This document shows, piece by piece, positions 35,546 through 42,846 of a stretch of 64,000 nt of DNA (position 1 is its first letter; each line of letters starts with the position of its first letter). The translations under genes were made by a program, and so were the position numbers. The notes under the pieces were generated by a model that saw only the letters and a list, made by a program, of their open reading frames with translations, searched no databases and was not told the DNA's origin. This DNA is from Umezawaea tangerina (GTDB taxonomy: Bacteria; Actinomycetota; Actinomycetes; Mycobacteriales; Pseudonocardiaceae), in assembly GCF_003002815.1 (NCBI RefSeq), contig NZ_PVTF01000001.1, positions 1,054,001 through 1,118,000 of the forward strand. The letters are read 5' to 3'.

Positions 35546-36367
35546 GTGCCCGATCTCCGTGCGACCACGCTCGTAGCCGCGCCCGTCCGCACCGTCGCGG
35601 GCGCACTGCTCGACGCGCGTCTGCTCACCGCGTCCGTGCGCGGGCTGGGCGTGCGCATCTCCGGCGGCTCGGGCGTCCTGCACGTCGGCGCCGAGCTCCA
35701 GGGCTCCGTCGGCCCGGTCCGCGGCAGGCTCGTGGTCACCCGCGCGGACGTGACCGGTGTGTCCGCGTCCCTCGTCGACGGCCCGCTGCCCTCGTTCGAG
35801 CTGTCCACCGACCTCGTCGAGACCGGCGGGGGCACGCTGGTCGTCGACTGCGTCGAGTGGAACAGCCCCGGCGGCCCGTTCGGACGGCTGGCCGACGTGA
35901 TGGTCGGCCGCGGCCTCGCCCTCAAGATCCTCGAAGCCCGCGCGGGCGCCGTGTCCCGGCGGGCGTTGCAGCTGGTGGAGGCCGCCGTCGTGGTCGGCGC
36001 CGCCATCACCCGCGACGGGCTGCTCCTGGTCCAGCAGCGCTCCTTCCCCGCCGAGGCCGCGGGGAAGTGGGAGCTGCCCGGCGGCCGGGTCGACGCCGGG
36101 GAGACCGAGGCGGTGGCGCTGGCGCGGGAGTGCGTCGAGGAGCTGGGCGTGGAGATCGAGGTCGGCGACCAGGTCGGGCCCGACGTGCCGCTGACCGCCT
36201 CGCTCCTGCTCCGGGTGTTCTCGGCTGGTCTGGTGTCGGGCGAACCCGAGGCCCGTGAGCACCGGGCCGTGCGCTGGGTCCCGGTCTCGGCGCTGGAGGG
36301 CCTCGACTGGCTGCCCGCGGACCGCGTGCTGGTACCGGGGCTGCAGGGACTCTTGTCCTCTATTTAG
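35546..36367 (+). CDS. SRPBCC-like domain fused to a C-terminal Nudix hydrolase
   Basis: The 273-residue protein has an N-terminal domain of about 145 residues with the pattern of START/SRPBCC lipid-binding folds (RATTLVAAPVRTVAGALLDARLL, GTLVVDCVEWNSPGGPFGRLADVMV). A Nudix domain follows, with Nudix box GRVDAGETEAVALARECVEELGV (positions roughly 185-207, all invariant Gly, Glu and Arg residues kept). The Nudix half resembles MutT2-type pyrophosphatases that clear 8-oxo- or 5-methyl-dCTP. The locus order matches mycobacterial mutT2, which to my memory lacks the N-terminal domain. The GTG at 35546 is six bases after CAGTAT, a likely -10. Confidence 0.75.
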   Translation: MPDLRATTLVAAPVRTVAGALLDARLLTASVRGLGVRISGGSGVLHVGAELQGSVGPVRGRLVVTRADVTGVSASLVDGPLPSFELSTDLVETGGGTLVVDCVEWNSPGGPFGRLADVMVGRGLALKILEARAGAVSRRALQLVEAAVVVGAAITRDGLLLVQQRSFPAEAAGKWELPGGRVDAGETEAVALARECVEELGVEIEVGDQVGPDVPLTASLLLRVFSAGLVSGEPEAREHRAVRWVPVSALEGLDWLPADRVLVPGLQGLLSSI

Positions 36368-36388
36368 GGGCTAGGTAGAGTTCTGGGT

Positions 36389-36721
36389 ATGGCGGGACCC
36401 AGGATGACGTTGCCGACGCAGCTCGTGCTGCGCCAGTTGATGCAGGACCCGACCCGCGAGATGTACGGGCTGGAGATCTGCGCGGCGGCGGGCCTGCCCA
36501 GCGGCACGATCCACCCGATCCTCGCGCGACTGGAGAAGGTCGGCTGGCTGGAGAGCCGCTGGGAGGAGGTGGACCCGGCGGCGGAAGGACGGCCGAAGCG
36601 CCGGTACTACCGACTGCACCCGGACGGGATCGCGCAGGTCAAGGCCGCTCTGCACCGCGCGGAGGCCTCGGTGGCCGCACTGGGTCGCCTGCGGCCGGGG
36701 CTGGCCGGGGGTGCGGGGTGA
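36389..36721 (+). CDS. PadR-family transcriptional regulator
   Basis: The 110-residue protein is a compact PadR winged helix: LPTQLVLRQLMQDPTREMYGLEI, the recognition helix LPSGTIHPILARLEKVGWL, and the wing RPKRRYYRLHPDG. PadR repressors often pair with small membrane proteins or transporters; a small membrane-protein gene overlaps here by 4 bp (GTGA). A TAGAGT hexamer lies seven bases before the ATG, so the message is probably leaderless. Ligand unknown. Confidence 0.88.
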   Translation: MAGPRMTLPTQLVLRQLMQDPTREMYGLEICAAAGLPSGTIHPILARLEKVGWLESRWEEVDPAAEGRPKRRYYRLHPDGIAQVKAALHRAEASVAALGRLRPGLAGGAG

Positions 36722-36972
36722 GCGGCCGGCTCCTCGACCGGCCGGGCGCCGGGTGGGTGTTGCTGGGCGAGATCGTCCGCGACGACCGCCGCACCCGCAA
36801 CGCCGTGCGCCTGCTGCGCTGGGTCGTCCCGGCGTTCCTGCTGGTCGTGGGCCTGGTGGCCGCGGTCGCGGTGGTCTCGCCGGTCGGTGCCGGAGTGCTG
36901 GTGACCGCGCTCGGCGGCGGTGCGGTGGTGCGCAAGAAGGTGGGTGGGCGCGGGGGGTCCGCGCCCACCTGA
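36718..36972 (+). CDS. Small membrane protein coupled to PadR
   Basis: The 84-residue protein has an arginine-rich amphipathic start (EIVRDDRRTRNAVRLLRW), followed by one or two membrane helices (VVPAFLLVVGLVAAVAVV, VGAGVLVTALGGGAVV) and a basic, Gly-rich tail. Translation is coupled to the PadR gene by the GTGA overlap. It has no recognised family; a regulator-associated membrane partner is inferred from context only. Confidence 0.6.
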   Translation: MSGRLLDRPGAGWVLLGEIVRDDRRTRNAVRLLRWVVPAFLLVVGLVAAVAVVSPVGAGVLVTALGGGAVVRKKVGGRGGSAPT

Positions 36973-36975
36973 GCC

Positions 36976-37941
36976 TCACCCCAACCCGGCCATCCGCAGC
37001 GCCGCGTCCAGCCGGTGCTGGGCCCGGCCGCGGGCGCGTTCGGCGCCGGCCTGGCGGACCCGGTCCAGCTCGGCGGCGTCGTCGAGCAGGGCCAGGGTGC
37101 GCTCGCGCACACCCCGCAGCTCCTCCACGACCGCCTCGGCCGCCAGGTCCTTCAGCTCGGAGTAGCTCCCCAGCGACGCCGCGATCTCGTCCGGCGCCTT
37201 GGTCGTGCACGCGGAGATGATCTCCAGCAGGTTCGCGACGCCCGGCTGCTCCACCGGGGCGTAGCGGACCTCGTTGAGGTTGTCCGTGACGGCGCGCTTG
37301 ATCTTGCGCTGGATCAGGTCGGGCGGGTCGAGCACGAAGACGGTGCCCGCGGCGTCGGTGGCGGACTTGGCCATCTTCTTGGTCGGGTCGGCCAGGTCGC
37401 GGACGCGGGAGGCGGTGGGCGGGACGACGCCGCGGGGCATGGCGAAGACCTCGCCGTAGGTGCCGTTGAAGCGCTTGGCCAACGCCCTGGCGAGCTCGAC
37501 GTGCTGGGCCTGGTCGTCGCCGACGGGGACCTCGTGGGCGCCCTGGAGCAGGATGTCGGCGGCCATCAGCACCGGGTAGGTGAGCAGGCTCAGCCGCACC
37601 GAGTCGCGGCCCGCGGACTTCTCCTTGAACTGGATCATCCGCGCGGCCTCGCCGTAGGTGCAGGTGCACTCCAGGATCCAGGTGAGCGCGCCCAGCTCCC
37701 TGACCAGGTCGGACTGCACCGAGACGCTGTGCGGGTCGACCCCCGCCGCGATCAGCAGCGCGAGCTGCTCCCTGGTCAGGGACCTGAGTTTCGACGGGTT
37801 GTGGGAGGACGTCATCGCGTGCAGGTCGCTGATGAAGTAGACGTCCTGCTCGGTCCCCTCGGCGGCCCACCGGCGGATGGCGCCGAGGTAGTTGCCCAGC
37901 TGGACGTGACCGGACGGGGTGATGGCGGAGAGCCTGATCAT
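36976..37941 (-). CDS. trpS: Tryptophanyl-tRNA synthetase
   Basis: This 321-residue class I synthetase charges tRNA-Trp. The first signature is PSGHVQLGN (residues 9-17, the HIGH-type motif), and the second is KMAKS at 189-193 in place of the common KMSKS. GDDQAQHVELAR and CTYGEAARMIQFKEKS are also typical. KMAKS and the shortened N-terminus resemble the second, inducible TrpRS of Streptomyces, which resists indolmycin (recalled). The start follows AAGGGACCC. Upstream lies a leader peptide with two adjacent Trp codons and overlapping hairpins, so expression is predicted to rise when charged tRNA-Trp is scarce. The gene is convergent with the small membrane-protein gene. Confidence 0.94.
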   Translation of the reverse strand: MIRLSAITPSGHVQLGNYLGAIRRWAAEGTEQDVYFISDLHAMTSSHNPSKLRSLTREQLALLIAAGVDPHSVSVQSDLVRELGALTWILECTCTYGEAARMIQFKEKSAGRDSVRLSLLTYPVLMAADILLQGAHEVPVGDDQAQHVELARALAKRFNGTYGEVFAMPRGVVPPTASRVRDLADPTKKMAKSATDAAGTVFVLDPPDLIQRKIKRAVTDNLNEVRYAPVEQPGVANLLEIISACTTKAPDEIAASLGSYSELKDLAAEAVVEELRGVRERTLALLDDAAELDRVRQAGAERARGRAQHRLDAALRMAGLG

Positions 37942-37998
37942 GGTGGGTCCCTTCGACAGGTGTGCCACCCGTCGGCGCGGGACCCCGAACACAGCGAA

Positions 37999-38018
37999 GG
38001 CCGCCCGAGCGGGCGGCC
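37999..38018 (-). terminator. Attenuator terminator hairpin of the trpS leader (segments 3 and 4)
   Basis: GGCCGCCC and GGGCGGCC form a perfect 8-bp stem with a 4-base loop on the minus-strand transcript, between the leader peptide and trpS. The 5' arm of the hairpin can instead pair with the end of the preceding hairpin (GGCGGCC, complement of 38046-38052), which would give an antiterminator. The tract after the stem (TTCGCTGTGTT) is only moderately T-rich. Confidence 0.75.
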
Positions 38019-38041
38019 TGTGGTTCGTCTAGCGCACAGTT

Positions 38042-38089
38042 CTAGGGCCGCCGAGAGGCGGGCCACCAGGACGTGTGAAGACTGCGCAT
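38042..38089 (-). CDS. trpS leader peptide with tandem tryptophan codons
   Basis: The 15-codon frame from ATG 38089 to TAG 38042 reads MRSLHTSWWPASRRP. The adjacent Trp codons (complement of 38063-38068) overlap the first arm of a GGCCCGCC/GGCGGCC hairpin. Stalling there would free the second arm to form the antiterminator with the third segment. A TAGGAT hexamer ends seven bases upstream, so the leader itself is probably translated from a leaderless transcript. This design is the same logic as the trp operon attenuator and the Streptomyces trpS1 leader (known); its function here is inferred. Confidence 0.85.
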   Translation of the reverse strand: MRSLHTSWWPASRRP

Positions 38090-38096
38090 GGCCGCG

Positions 38097-38102
38097 ATCC
38101 TA
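38097..38102 (-). promoter_or_regulatory. -10 box of the trpS leader transcript
   Basis: TAGGAT on the minus strand matches the actinobacterial -10 consensus and ends seven bases before the leader-peptide ATG. No convincing -35 is visible, which is common for leaderless actinobacterial promoters. Confidence 0.6.
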
Positions 38103-38162
38103 TCGTGTCCGGGCGCTGTCTGGAGCGTCTACATTTGTTCTATGCGGCGGTACACCACCTGG

Positions 38163-38366
38163 TCAGGCCGCCGTCTTCGCGGACTTCCTCCCGGACTTCT
38201 TGTCCGCCTTCTTCCCGGCCTTCTTCCCTGCCTTCTTGCGCTCCTGCTTGGCGAGCTTCCTGAGCGCCTTCGCGCGGGCCTCGTCCCTGGCCTTGAGCAG
38301 GGCCACCACCGGGCACTTGCGGCACCGCGGTGTCGACCGGCAGCACTTCTTCTTCACCTTGCCCAC
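38163..38366 (-). CDS. Lys/Cys-rich 67-residue protein, possibly metal-binding
   Basis: The protein has four cysteines in a CC-x5-C-x2-C pattern (Cys8, Cys9, Cys15 and Cys18) within KVKKKCCRSTPRCRKCP, then a highly basic Lys/Ala tail of about 35 residues. Such clusters can bind a metal ion or iron-sulfur cluster, and the tail could bind nucleic acid. The GTG start has GGGAG about 12 bases upstream. Its promoter region overlaps a strong DtxR/IdeR-like box, suggesting control by iron. It is divergent from typA. The family occurs as small hypothetical proteins in actinobacteria, as far as I recall; function unknown. Confidence 0.65.
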   Translation of the reverse strand: MGKVKKKCCRSTPRCRKCPVVALLKARDEARAKALRKLAKQERKKAGKKAGKKADKKSGRKSAKTAA

Positions 38367-38401
38367 GCTCAGTACACTCCCTGGTAGAGGTGCTTCCCAG
38401 A

Positions 38402-38420
38402 CTAGGTGAGGCTGACCTCA
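38402..38420. promoter_or_regulatory. Candidate DtxR/IdeR iron box
   Basis: The 19-base site CTAGGTGAGGCTGACCTCA matches the consensus TTAGGTTAGSCTAACCTAA at 15 positions and is part of a perfect inverted repeat (GGTGAGG-N4-CCTCACC). It overlaps TAGTCT (complement of 38399-38404), the apparent -10 of the Lys/Cys-rich gene, so iron-loaded repressor would block it. A role for typA, 113 bases away, is less likely. Confidence 0.6.
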
Positions 38421-38532
38421 CCCCCGACGATGTGTGGTATTGGCGACGGAGCCGGTACTCTTGTGAAGGCTGTGCGCGATCTCCGTCCCGGCGCTGGCCC
38501 CCTTCCTCGACTTCCAGCTCTAGGAGTTCCGC

Positions 38533-40440
38533 GTGCCCACGGCCACCGCGTCGATCAACGATTCGCCCGCTCAGGTGCGTGCTGACCTGCGCAACGTCGC
38601 GATCGTCGCGCACGTTGACCACGGCAAGACCACCCTCGTCGACGCCATGCTCCGGCAGTCCGGAGCGTTCTCGGCCCGCGCCGAGCTCGTCGACCGAGTC
38701 ATGGACTCCGGTGACCTCGAGCGCGAGAAGGGCATCACCATCCTCGCGAAGAACACCGCGGTCCGCAGGGAGACCCCCGATGGCCCGGTGACGATCAACG
38801 TCGTCGACACCCCCGGCCACGCCGACTTCGGCGGCGAGGTCGAACGCGGCCTCTCCATGGTCGACGGCGTCGTCCTGCTCATCGACGCCAGCGAGGGCCC
38901 GCTCCCGCAGACCCGCTTCGTGCTGCGCAAGACCCTGGCCGCGGGCCTGCCCGTGATCCTGGTCGTCAACAAGGTCGACCGCCCCGACGCCCGCATCAGC
39001 GAGGTCGTCGAAGAGGCCCACGACCTGCTGCTCGAACTGGCCGCCGAGGTCGGCGCCGACGACTCCGTGCTCGACCTCCCGGTCGTGTACGCGTCGGCCC
39101 GCGCCGGTCGCGCCAGCATGATCCAGCCCGCCGACGGCGGCCTCCCGGACGAGGAGAACCTCGACACCCTGTTCGAGGTGCTGCTCAACCACATCCCCGC
39201 CCCGCGCGGCGACGTGAACGCGCCCCTCCAGGCGCTGGTCACGAACCTCGACGCGTCGTCGTTCCTCGGCCGCATCGCGCTGTGCCGCATCCACTCGGGC
39301 CACATGCGCAAGGGCGACTACGTGGCCTGGTGCCGCGAGGACGGCACGACCCAGCGCGTCCGCATCACCGAGCTGCTGATCACCGAGGCGCTCGACCGCG
39401 TCCCCACCGAGGAGGCGCACGCGGGCGACCTGGTCGCCATCGCGGGCATCCCGGACATCACGATCGGCGACACGCTCGCCGACGCCGACAACCCGGTGCC
39501 GCTCGAGCGCATCACCGTCGACCTGCCCGCCATCTCGATGACCATCGGCGTGAACACCTCGCCGCTGGCCGGTCGCGGCGGCGGCACCAAGCTGACGGCC
39601 CGCGTCCTCAAGGCCCGCCTCGACTCGGAGCTGGTCGGCAACGTGTCGATCCGCGTGCTCCCGACCGAGCGCCCCGACACCTGGGAGGTGCAGGGCCGCG
39701 GCGAGCTGGCCCTCGCCATCCTGGTCGAGCAGATCCGCCGCGAGGGCTTCGAGCTCACCGTCGGCAAGCCGCAGGTGGTCACCCGCACCGTCGACGGCAA
39801 GCTCCACGAGCCCTTCGAGCGCGTCACCATCGACGCCCCCGAGGAGCACCTGGGCGCCGTGACGCAGCTCCTGGCGAACCGCAAGGGCCGCATGGAGAAC
39901 ATGTCCGGCCACGGCACGGGCCGCGTCAAGCTCGACTACGTCATCCCGTCGCGCGGCCTCATCGGCTTCCGCACGGAGTTCCTGACCGAGACCCGCGGCA
40001 CCGGCATCGCCAACGCCGTCTCCGAGGGCTACGGCCCGTGGGCGGGCGAGATCCGCACCCGCCACAACGGCTCCCTGGTCGCCGACCGCTCCGGCATGAT
40101 CACCGCCTACGCCATGATCCAGCTGGCCGACCGCGGCACGTTCTTCGTCGAGCCCGGCGCGGACGCCTACGAGGGCATGGTCGTCGGCGAGAACCCGCGC
40201 GCCGAGGACCTCGACATCAACGTGTGCCGTGAGAAGAAGCTCACGAACATGCGCCAGTCCTCCGCCGACGTCATGGAGACCCTGGCCCGCCCCCGCAAGC
40301 TCTCGCTCGAAGAGGCCCTCGAGTTCTGCGCCTCCGACGAGTGCGTCGAGGTCGCGCCCAACGTCATCCGCGTGCGCAAGCTCATCCTGGACGCGAACCT
40401 CCGCGGCCGCGAGCGCTCGCGCAACAAGCTCCGCGGCTAG
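38533..40440 (+). CDS. typA: Translational GTPase TypA/BipA
   Basis: The 635-residue EF-G-like GTPase has G1 AHVDHGKTTL, G2 RGITI-like EKGITILAKNT, G3 DTPGHADFGGEVER and G4 NKVDRPDA, followed by beta-barrel, EF-G III/V-like domains and the C-terminal BipA domain (VIPSRGLIGFRTEFLTETRG). It binds 50S subunits and assists ribosome assembly under stress or low temperature. The GTG follows AGGAG by seven bases. Repeated palindrome copy 3 follows the gene. In mycobacteria typA is followed by lpqW, as here (recalled). Confidence 0.96.
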   Translation: MPTATASINDSPAQVRADLRNVAIVAHVDHGKTTLVDAMLRQSGAFSARAELVDRVMDSGDLEREKGITILAKNTAVRRETPDGPVTINVVDTPGHADFGGEVERGLSMVDGVVLLIDASEGPLPQTRFVLRKTLAAGLPVILVVNKVDRPDARISEVVEEAHDLLLELAAEVGADDSVLDLPVVYASARAGRASMIQPADGGLPDEENLDTLFEVLLNHIPAPRGDVNAPLQALVTNLDASSFLGRIALCRIHSGHMRKGDYVAWCREDGTTQRVRITELLITEALDRVPTEEAHAGDLVAIAGIPDITIGDTLADADNPVPLERITVDLPAISMTIGVNTSPLAGRGGGTKLTARVLKARLDSELVGNVSIRVLPTERPDTWEVQGRGELALAILVEQIRREGFELTVGKPQVVTRTVDGKLHEPFERVTIDAPEEHLGAVTQLLANRKGRMENMSGHGTGRVKLDYVIPSRGLIGFRTEFLTETRGTGIANAVSEGYGPWAGEIRTRHNGSLVADRSGMITAYAMIQLADRGTFFVEPGADAYEGMVVGENPRAEDLDINVCREKKLTNMRQSSADVMETLARPRKLSLEEALEFCASDECVEVAPNVIRVRKLILDANLRGRERSRNKLRG

Positions 40441-40848
40441 GAGCACCAGCACGACGGCAGGGCCACTTCCGGTGTCGGGGGTGGCCCTGCTTGCTGTGCT
40501 CGATTGGGGGTGCTGCTCGGTTGCGTGGGTGGTGCGGGTGGTTGCGTGGGTGGGTGTGGTCGATTTGACTTGGGGCCCCTCTTTTTGGGCCTCGTCGGGC
40601 GAAAAAGGGCAGGTGGTAGAGCCTGCCCGCCGACTAATTGTAGGCCCAAAAACCCCAAGTAAAATCGACCACGCTTGCGTGCTTCCCTTGCCTACCAGCG
40701 GGTTCGGGTGCTTCGGGGTGCTTGAGGTGCGGGTTCGGCCTCTCGCATCCGGTGCCGGTTGGAACCCCACCACCGCCTCGGGCGTCCTCAGAACATGAAC
40801 TCCAGGCCTCTCGGGCAACTGTCAACGCGCTCTGGCAGGCTGCGGGGC
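40441..40848. other. 408-bp intergenic region with G/T-rich direct repeats, palindromic element copy 3 and the lpqW control region
   Basis: It starts with a G/T-rich stretch containing two copies of GGTTGCGTGGGTGG (40519 and 40540), continues with the repeated nested palindrome and its tail, and ends with about 140 bases that must hold the promoter of the lipoprotein gene. No coding frame is supported. Confidence 0.6.
40556..40704 (+). repeat. Repeated nested-palindrome element, copy 3 (117-bp core 40556-40672 plus 32-bp tail)
   Basis: The core differs from copies 1 and 2 at one base (CTAAT for CTCAT in an unpaired bulge). All paired positions of the four stems are kept. The tail ends in CAGCGGGTT like the others, with one change. 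It starts 116 bp after typA, in the same orientation relative to the upstream gene as the other two copies. Confidence 0.9.
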
Positions 40849-42561
40849 ATGACTCGGTCTGGGGGGACCCGAATCCCACGTGCGGCGGCGCTGGCGGTGG
40901 TGGTGCTGTGCGCCGTGACGGCCTGCACGAACTCCGGTCCGCTGCCCATCGTGTCGTCGACGCCCGGCATGTCGGTCGTGCCCGAGCAGACCCTCAACGA
41001 GGTCGTGGTCGGGGTGGACGACGTGAAGGGCAGCTACAACCCGCACACGATCGCGGGGCAGTCGACGATCACGACGGCGTTGACGAGCCTGTTGCTGCCG
41101 AGCGTGTTCCGGGCGGCGCCGGACGGGACGCCGAGGTTGGACACGAACCTGATGGTGTCCGCGCAGGTGACGAAGACCGAGCCGTACACGGTCAGCTACA
41201 CGCTGCGCAAGGACGCCTCGTGGACGGACACCGCGCCGATGGCGGCGGAGGACTTCGTCTACCTGTGGCAGCGGATGCGCAGCGAGCCTGGTGTGGTCGA
41301 CCCGGCCGGGTACCGGCTGATCTCGGACATCGCCTCCCGCGAGGGCGGGAAGACGGTCGAGGTCACGTTCAGCAAGCCCTACCCCGGTTGGCGGTCGCTG
41401 TTCTCCAACCTCCTCCCGGCCCACCTGCTCAAGGACCAGCCCGGTGGCTGGGCGAGCGCGCTGACCGACAGCTTCCCGGCGACCGGCGGGCCCTTCGCCG
41501 TGAAGACGCTGGACGTGCCCAGGGGCGAGATCGTCCTGGAGCGCAACGACCGGTACTGGGAGCAGCCGACGGCGCTGGACCGGGTGGTCCTGCGGCGGGC
41601 CAGCCACGACGGCACCCTGACGGCGCTGCGGGACAAGGACGACCAGGCGGCGCTGATCCGGGCCGACGCGATCGCGCTGAACGCGGTGACCGAGCTGGCG
41701 AAGGGCACGCCGCTCGTCAGCTCGGTCGTCCCGAGGTCCGAGGTGGTCCAGGTGCTCCTGCGCCCGGCCTCGGCGCAGCTGGCCGACCTGAAGGTCCGCC
41801 AGGCGCTCCTGGCCGCGCTGGACCGGGAGGCGCTGATCGCGATCGGGACGGGCAACGGGCCGTCCAACCAGTTCAGGGCCGACTCGCAGGTGGTGCCGCC
41901 GTCGAAGGCCGGGTACGCGCCGACGATCCCGGCGGGCGTGGTGCCGGACCCGGCGGCGACGGCGCGGCTGCTGGGCGAGGCCGGGTACGTCCGGCCGGAG
42001 GGCGGGGTGTGGTCGCGGGACGGGAAACCGCTGGGCATCACGATCGCGGCGGTCGAGGGGGCCGAGCCGTACAACACGGTCGCCAACCAGGTGCAACGCC
42101 AACTCGTTTTGGCCGGAATCCAAGCGAAGGTGATCTCGCCGCCCGCGAATCAGTTGTTCGGACAAGATCTGCCCGGTTCACCCAATGGTGAGGAAGGCAC
42201 CTCGATCGACATAACCGTCGTCCCCCAGGTGGACACCGGTGATTCGGCCGCCACGCTGGCCTCGGCATTTGGTTGTCGTCCCTCGATCGGGGACGGGTCG
42301 ACACCCATTCCGGCGAATCTCTCCGGTTTTTGCGATCAAACCCTGCAGCCCGTGATCGACGACGCCCTGACGGGCCGGACGTTGCTGGGCGACGCGCTGA
42401 CCAAGATCGAACCGGTGCTCTGGCAGCAAGCGATTGCGCTCCCGTTGTTCCAGGTGGCCGACTTCCTGGTAGTCCTTCCGGAGGCACAGGGGGCGGCGGT
42501 GGGTGCCCCGTTCGCGGGTCCGCTCAGCGACGCGGCGACGTGGCGGCGCGAGCGCGGCTGA
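40849..42561 (+). CDS. lpqW: LpqW-like lipoprotein, family 5 solute-binding fold
   Basis: The 570-residue protein has a lipobox AVTAC (Cys near 26) and an SBP_bac_5 fold: NEVVVGVDDVKGSYNPHTI, YTLRKDASWTDTAPMAAEDFVY, PFAVKTLDVPRGEIVLERNDRYW and a conserved C-terminal ALPLFQVADF. The position just after typA and the fold match mycobacterial LpqW, which regulates the balance between polar PIMs and lipoarabinomannan and interacts genetically with PimE. Use of the symbol rests on synteny. A simple peptide-binding role is the alternative, since an Opp-type importer follows. ATG 40849 follows GCGGGG. Confidence 0.65.
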   Translation: MTRSGGTRIPRAAALAVVVLCAVTACTNSGPLPIVSSTPGMSVVPEQTLNEVVVGVDDVKGSYNPHTIAGQSTITTALTSLLLPSVFRAAPDGTPRLDTNLMVSAQVTKTEPYTVSYTLRKDASWTDTAPMAAEDFVYLWQRMRSEPGVVDPAGYRLISDIASREGGKTVEVTFSKPYPGWRSLFSNLLPAHLLKDQPGGWASALTDSFPATGGPFAVKTLDVPRGEIVLERNDRYWEQPTALDRVVLRRASHDGTLTALRDKDDQAALIRADAIALNAVTELAKGTPLVSSVVPRSEVVQVLLRPASAQLADLKVRQALLAALDREALIAIGTGNGPSNQFRADSQVVPPSKAGYAPTIPAGVVPDPAATARLLGEAGYVRPEGGVWSRDGKPLGITIAAVEGAEPYNTVANQVQRQLVLAGIQAKVISPPANQLFGQDLPGSPNGEEGTSIDITVVPQVDTGDSAATLASAFGCRPSIGDGSTPIPANLSGFCDQTLQPVIDDALTGRTLLGDALTKIEPVLWQQAIALPLFQVADFLVVLPEAQGAAVGAPFAGPLSDAATWRRERG

Positions 42562-42611
42562 AAGACGCCTTTTCCGAGAAGTCTTCCCCGAGTGGCAGCC
42601 GGATGTTAATT

Positions 42612-42640
42612 TTGACAGTATTCCCTCCGTCCGGTTAACG
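42612..42640 (+). promoter_or_regulatory. Candidate promoter of the peptide transporter operon
   Basis: TTGACA (42612-42617) and TTAACG (42635-42640) are separated by 17 bases, the best -35/-10 pair in the 285-bp region before the substrate-binding protein gene. The untranslated leader would be about 200 bases and contains further hairpin-forming sequence. Confidence 0.4.
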
Positions 42641-42846
42641 AACGCTCCCGCCCGGTAACCAGGGAGTAGCGTGCTGCTACCAGCGTGTCACCCTTTGGTC
42701 ACGATCGGCCCATGGGCAGTGACCGTGCCGCCGGCCGGTTCCTAACCTGCTGCCACGGTGTGTCGGTTCGGGGCGCGTTTGGCACATCACGGTTATGGGT
42801 GGAAGACGGCTCAAACGGCCGCTCCAACCCGGTGCTAGGAGGGCAC

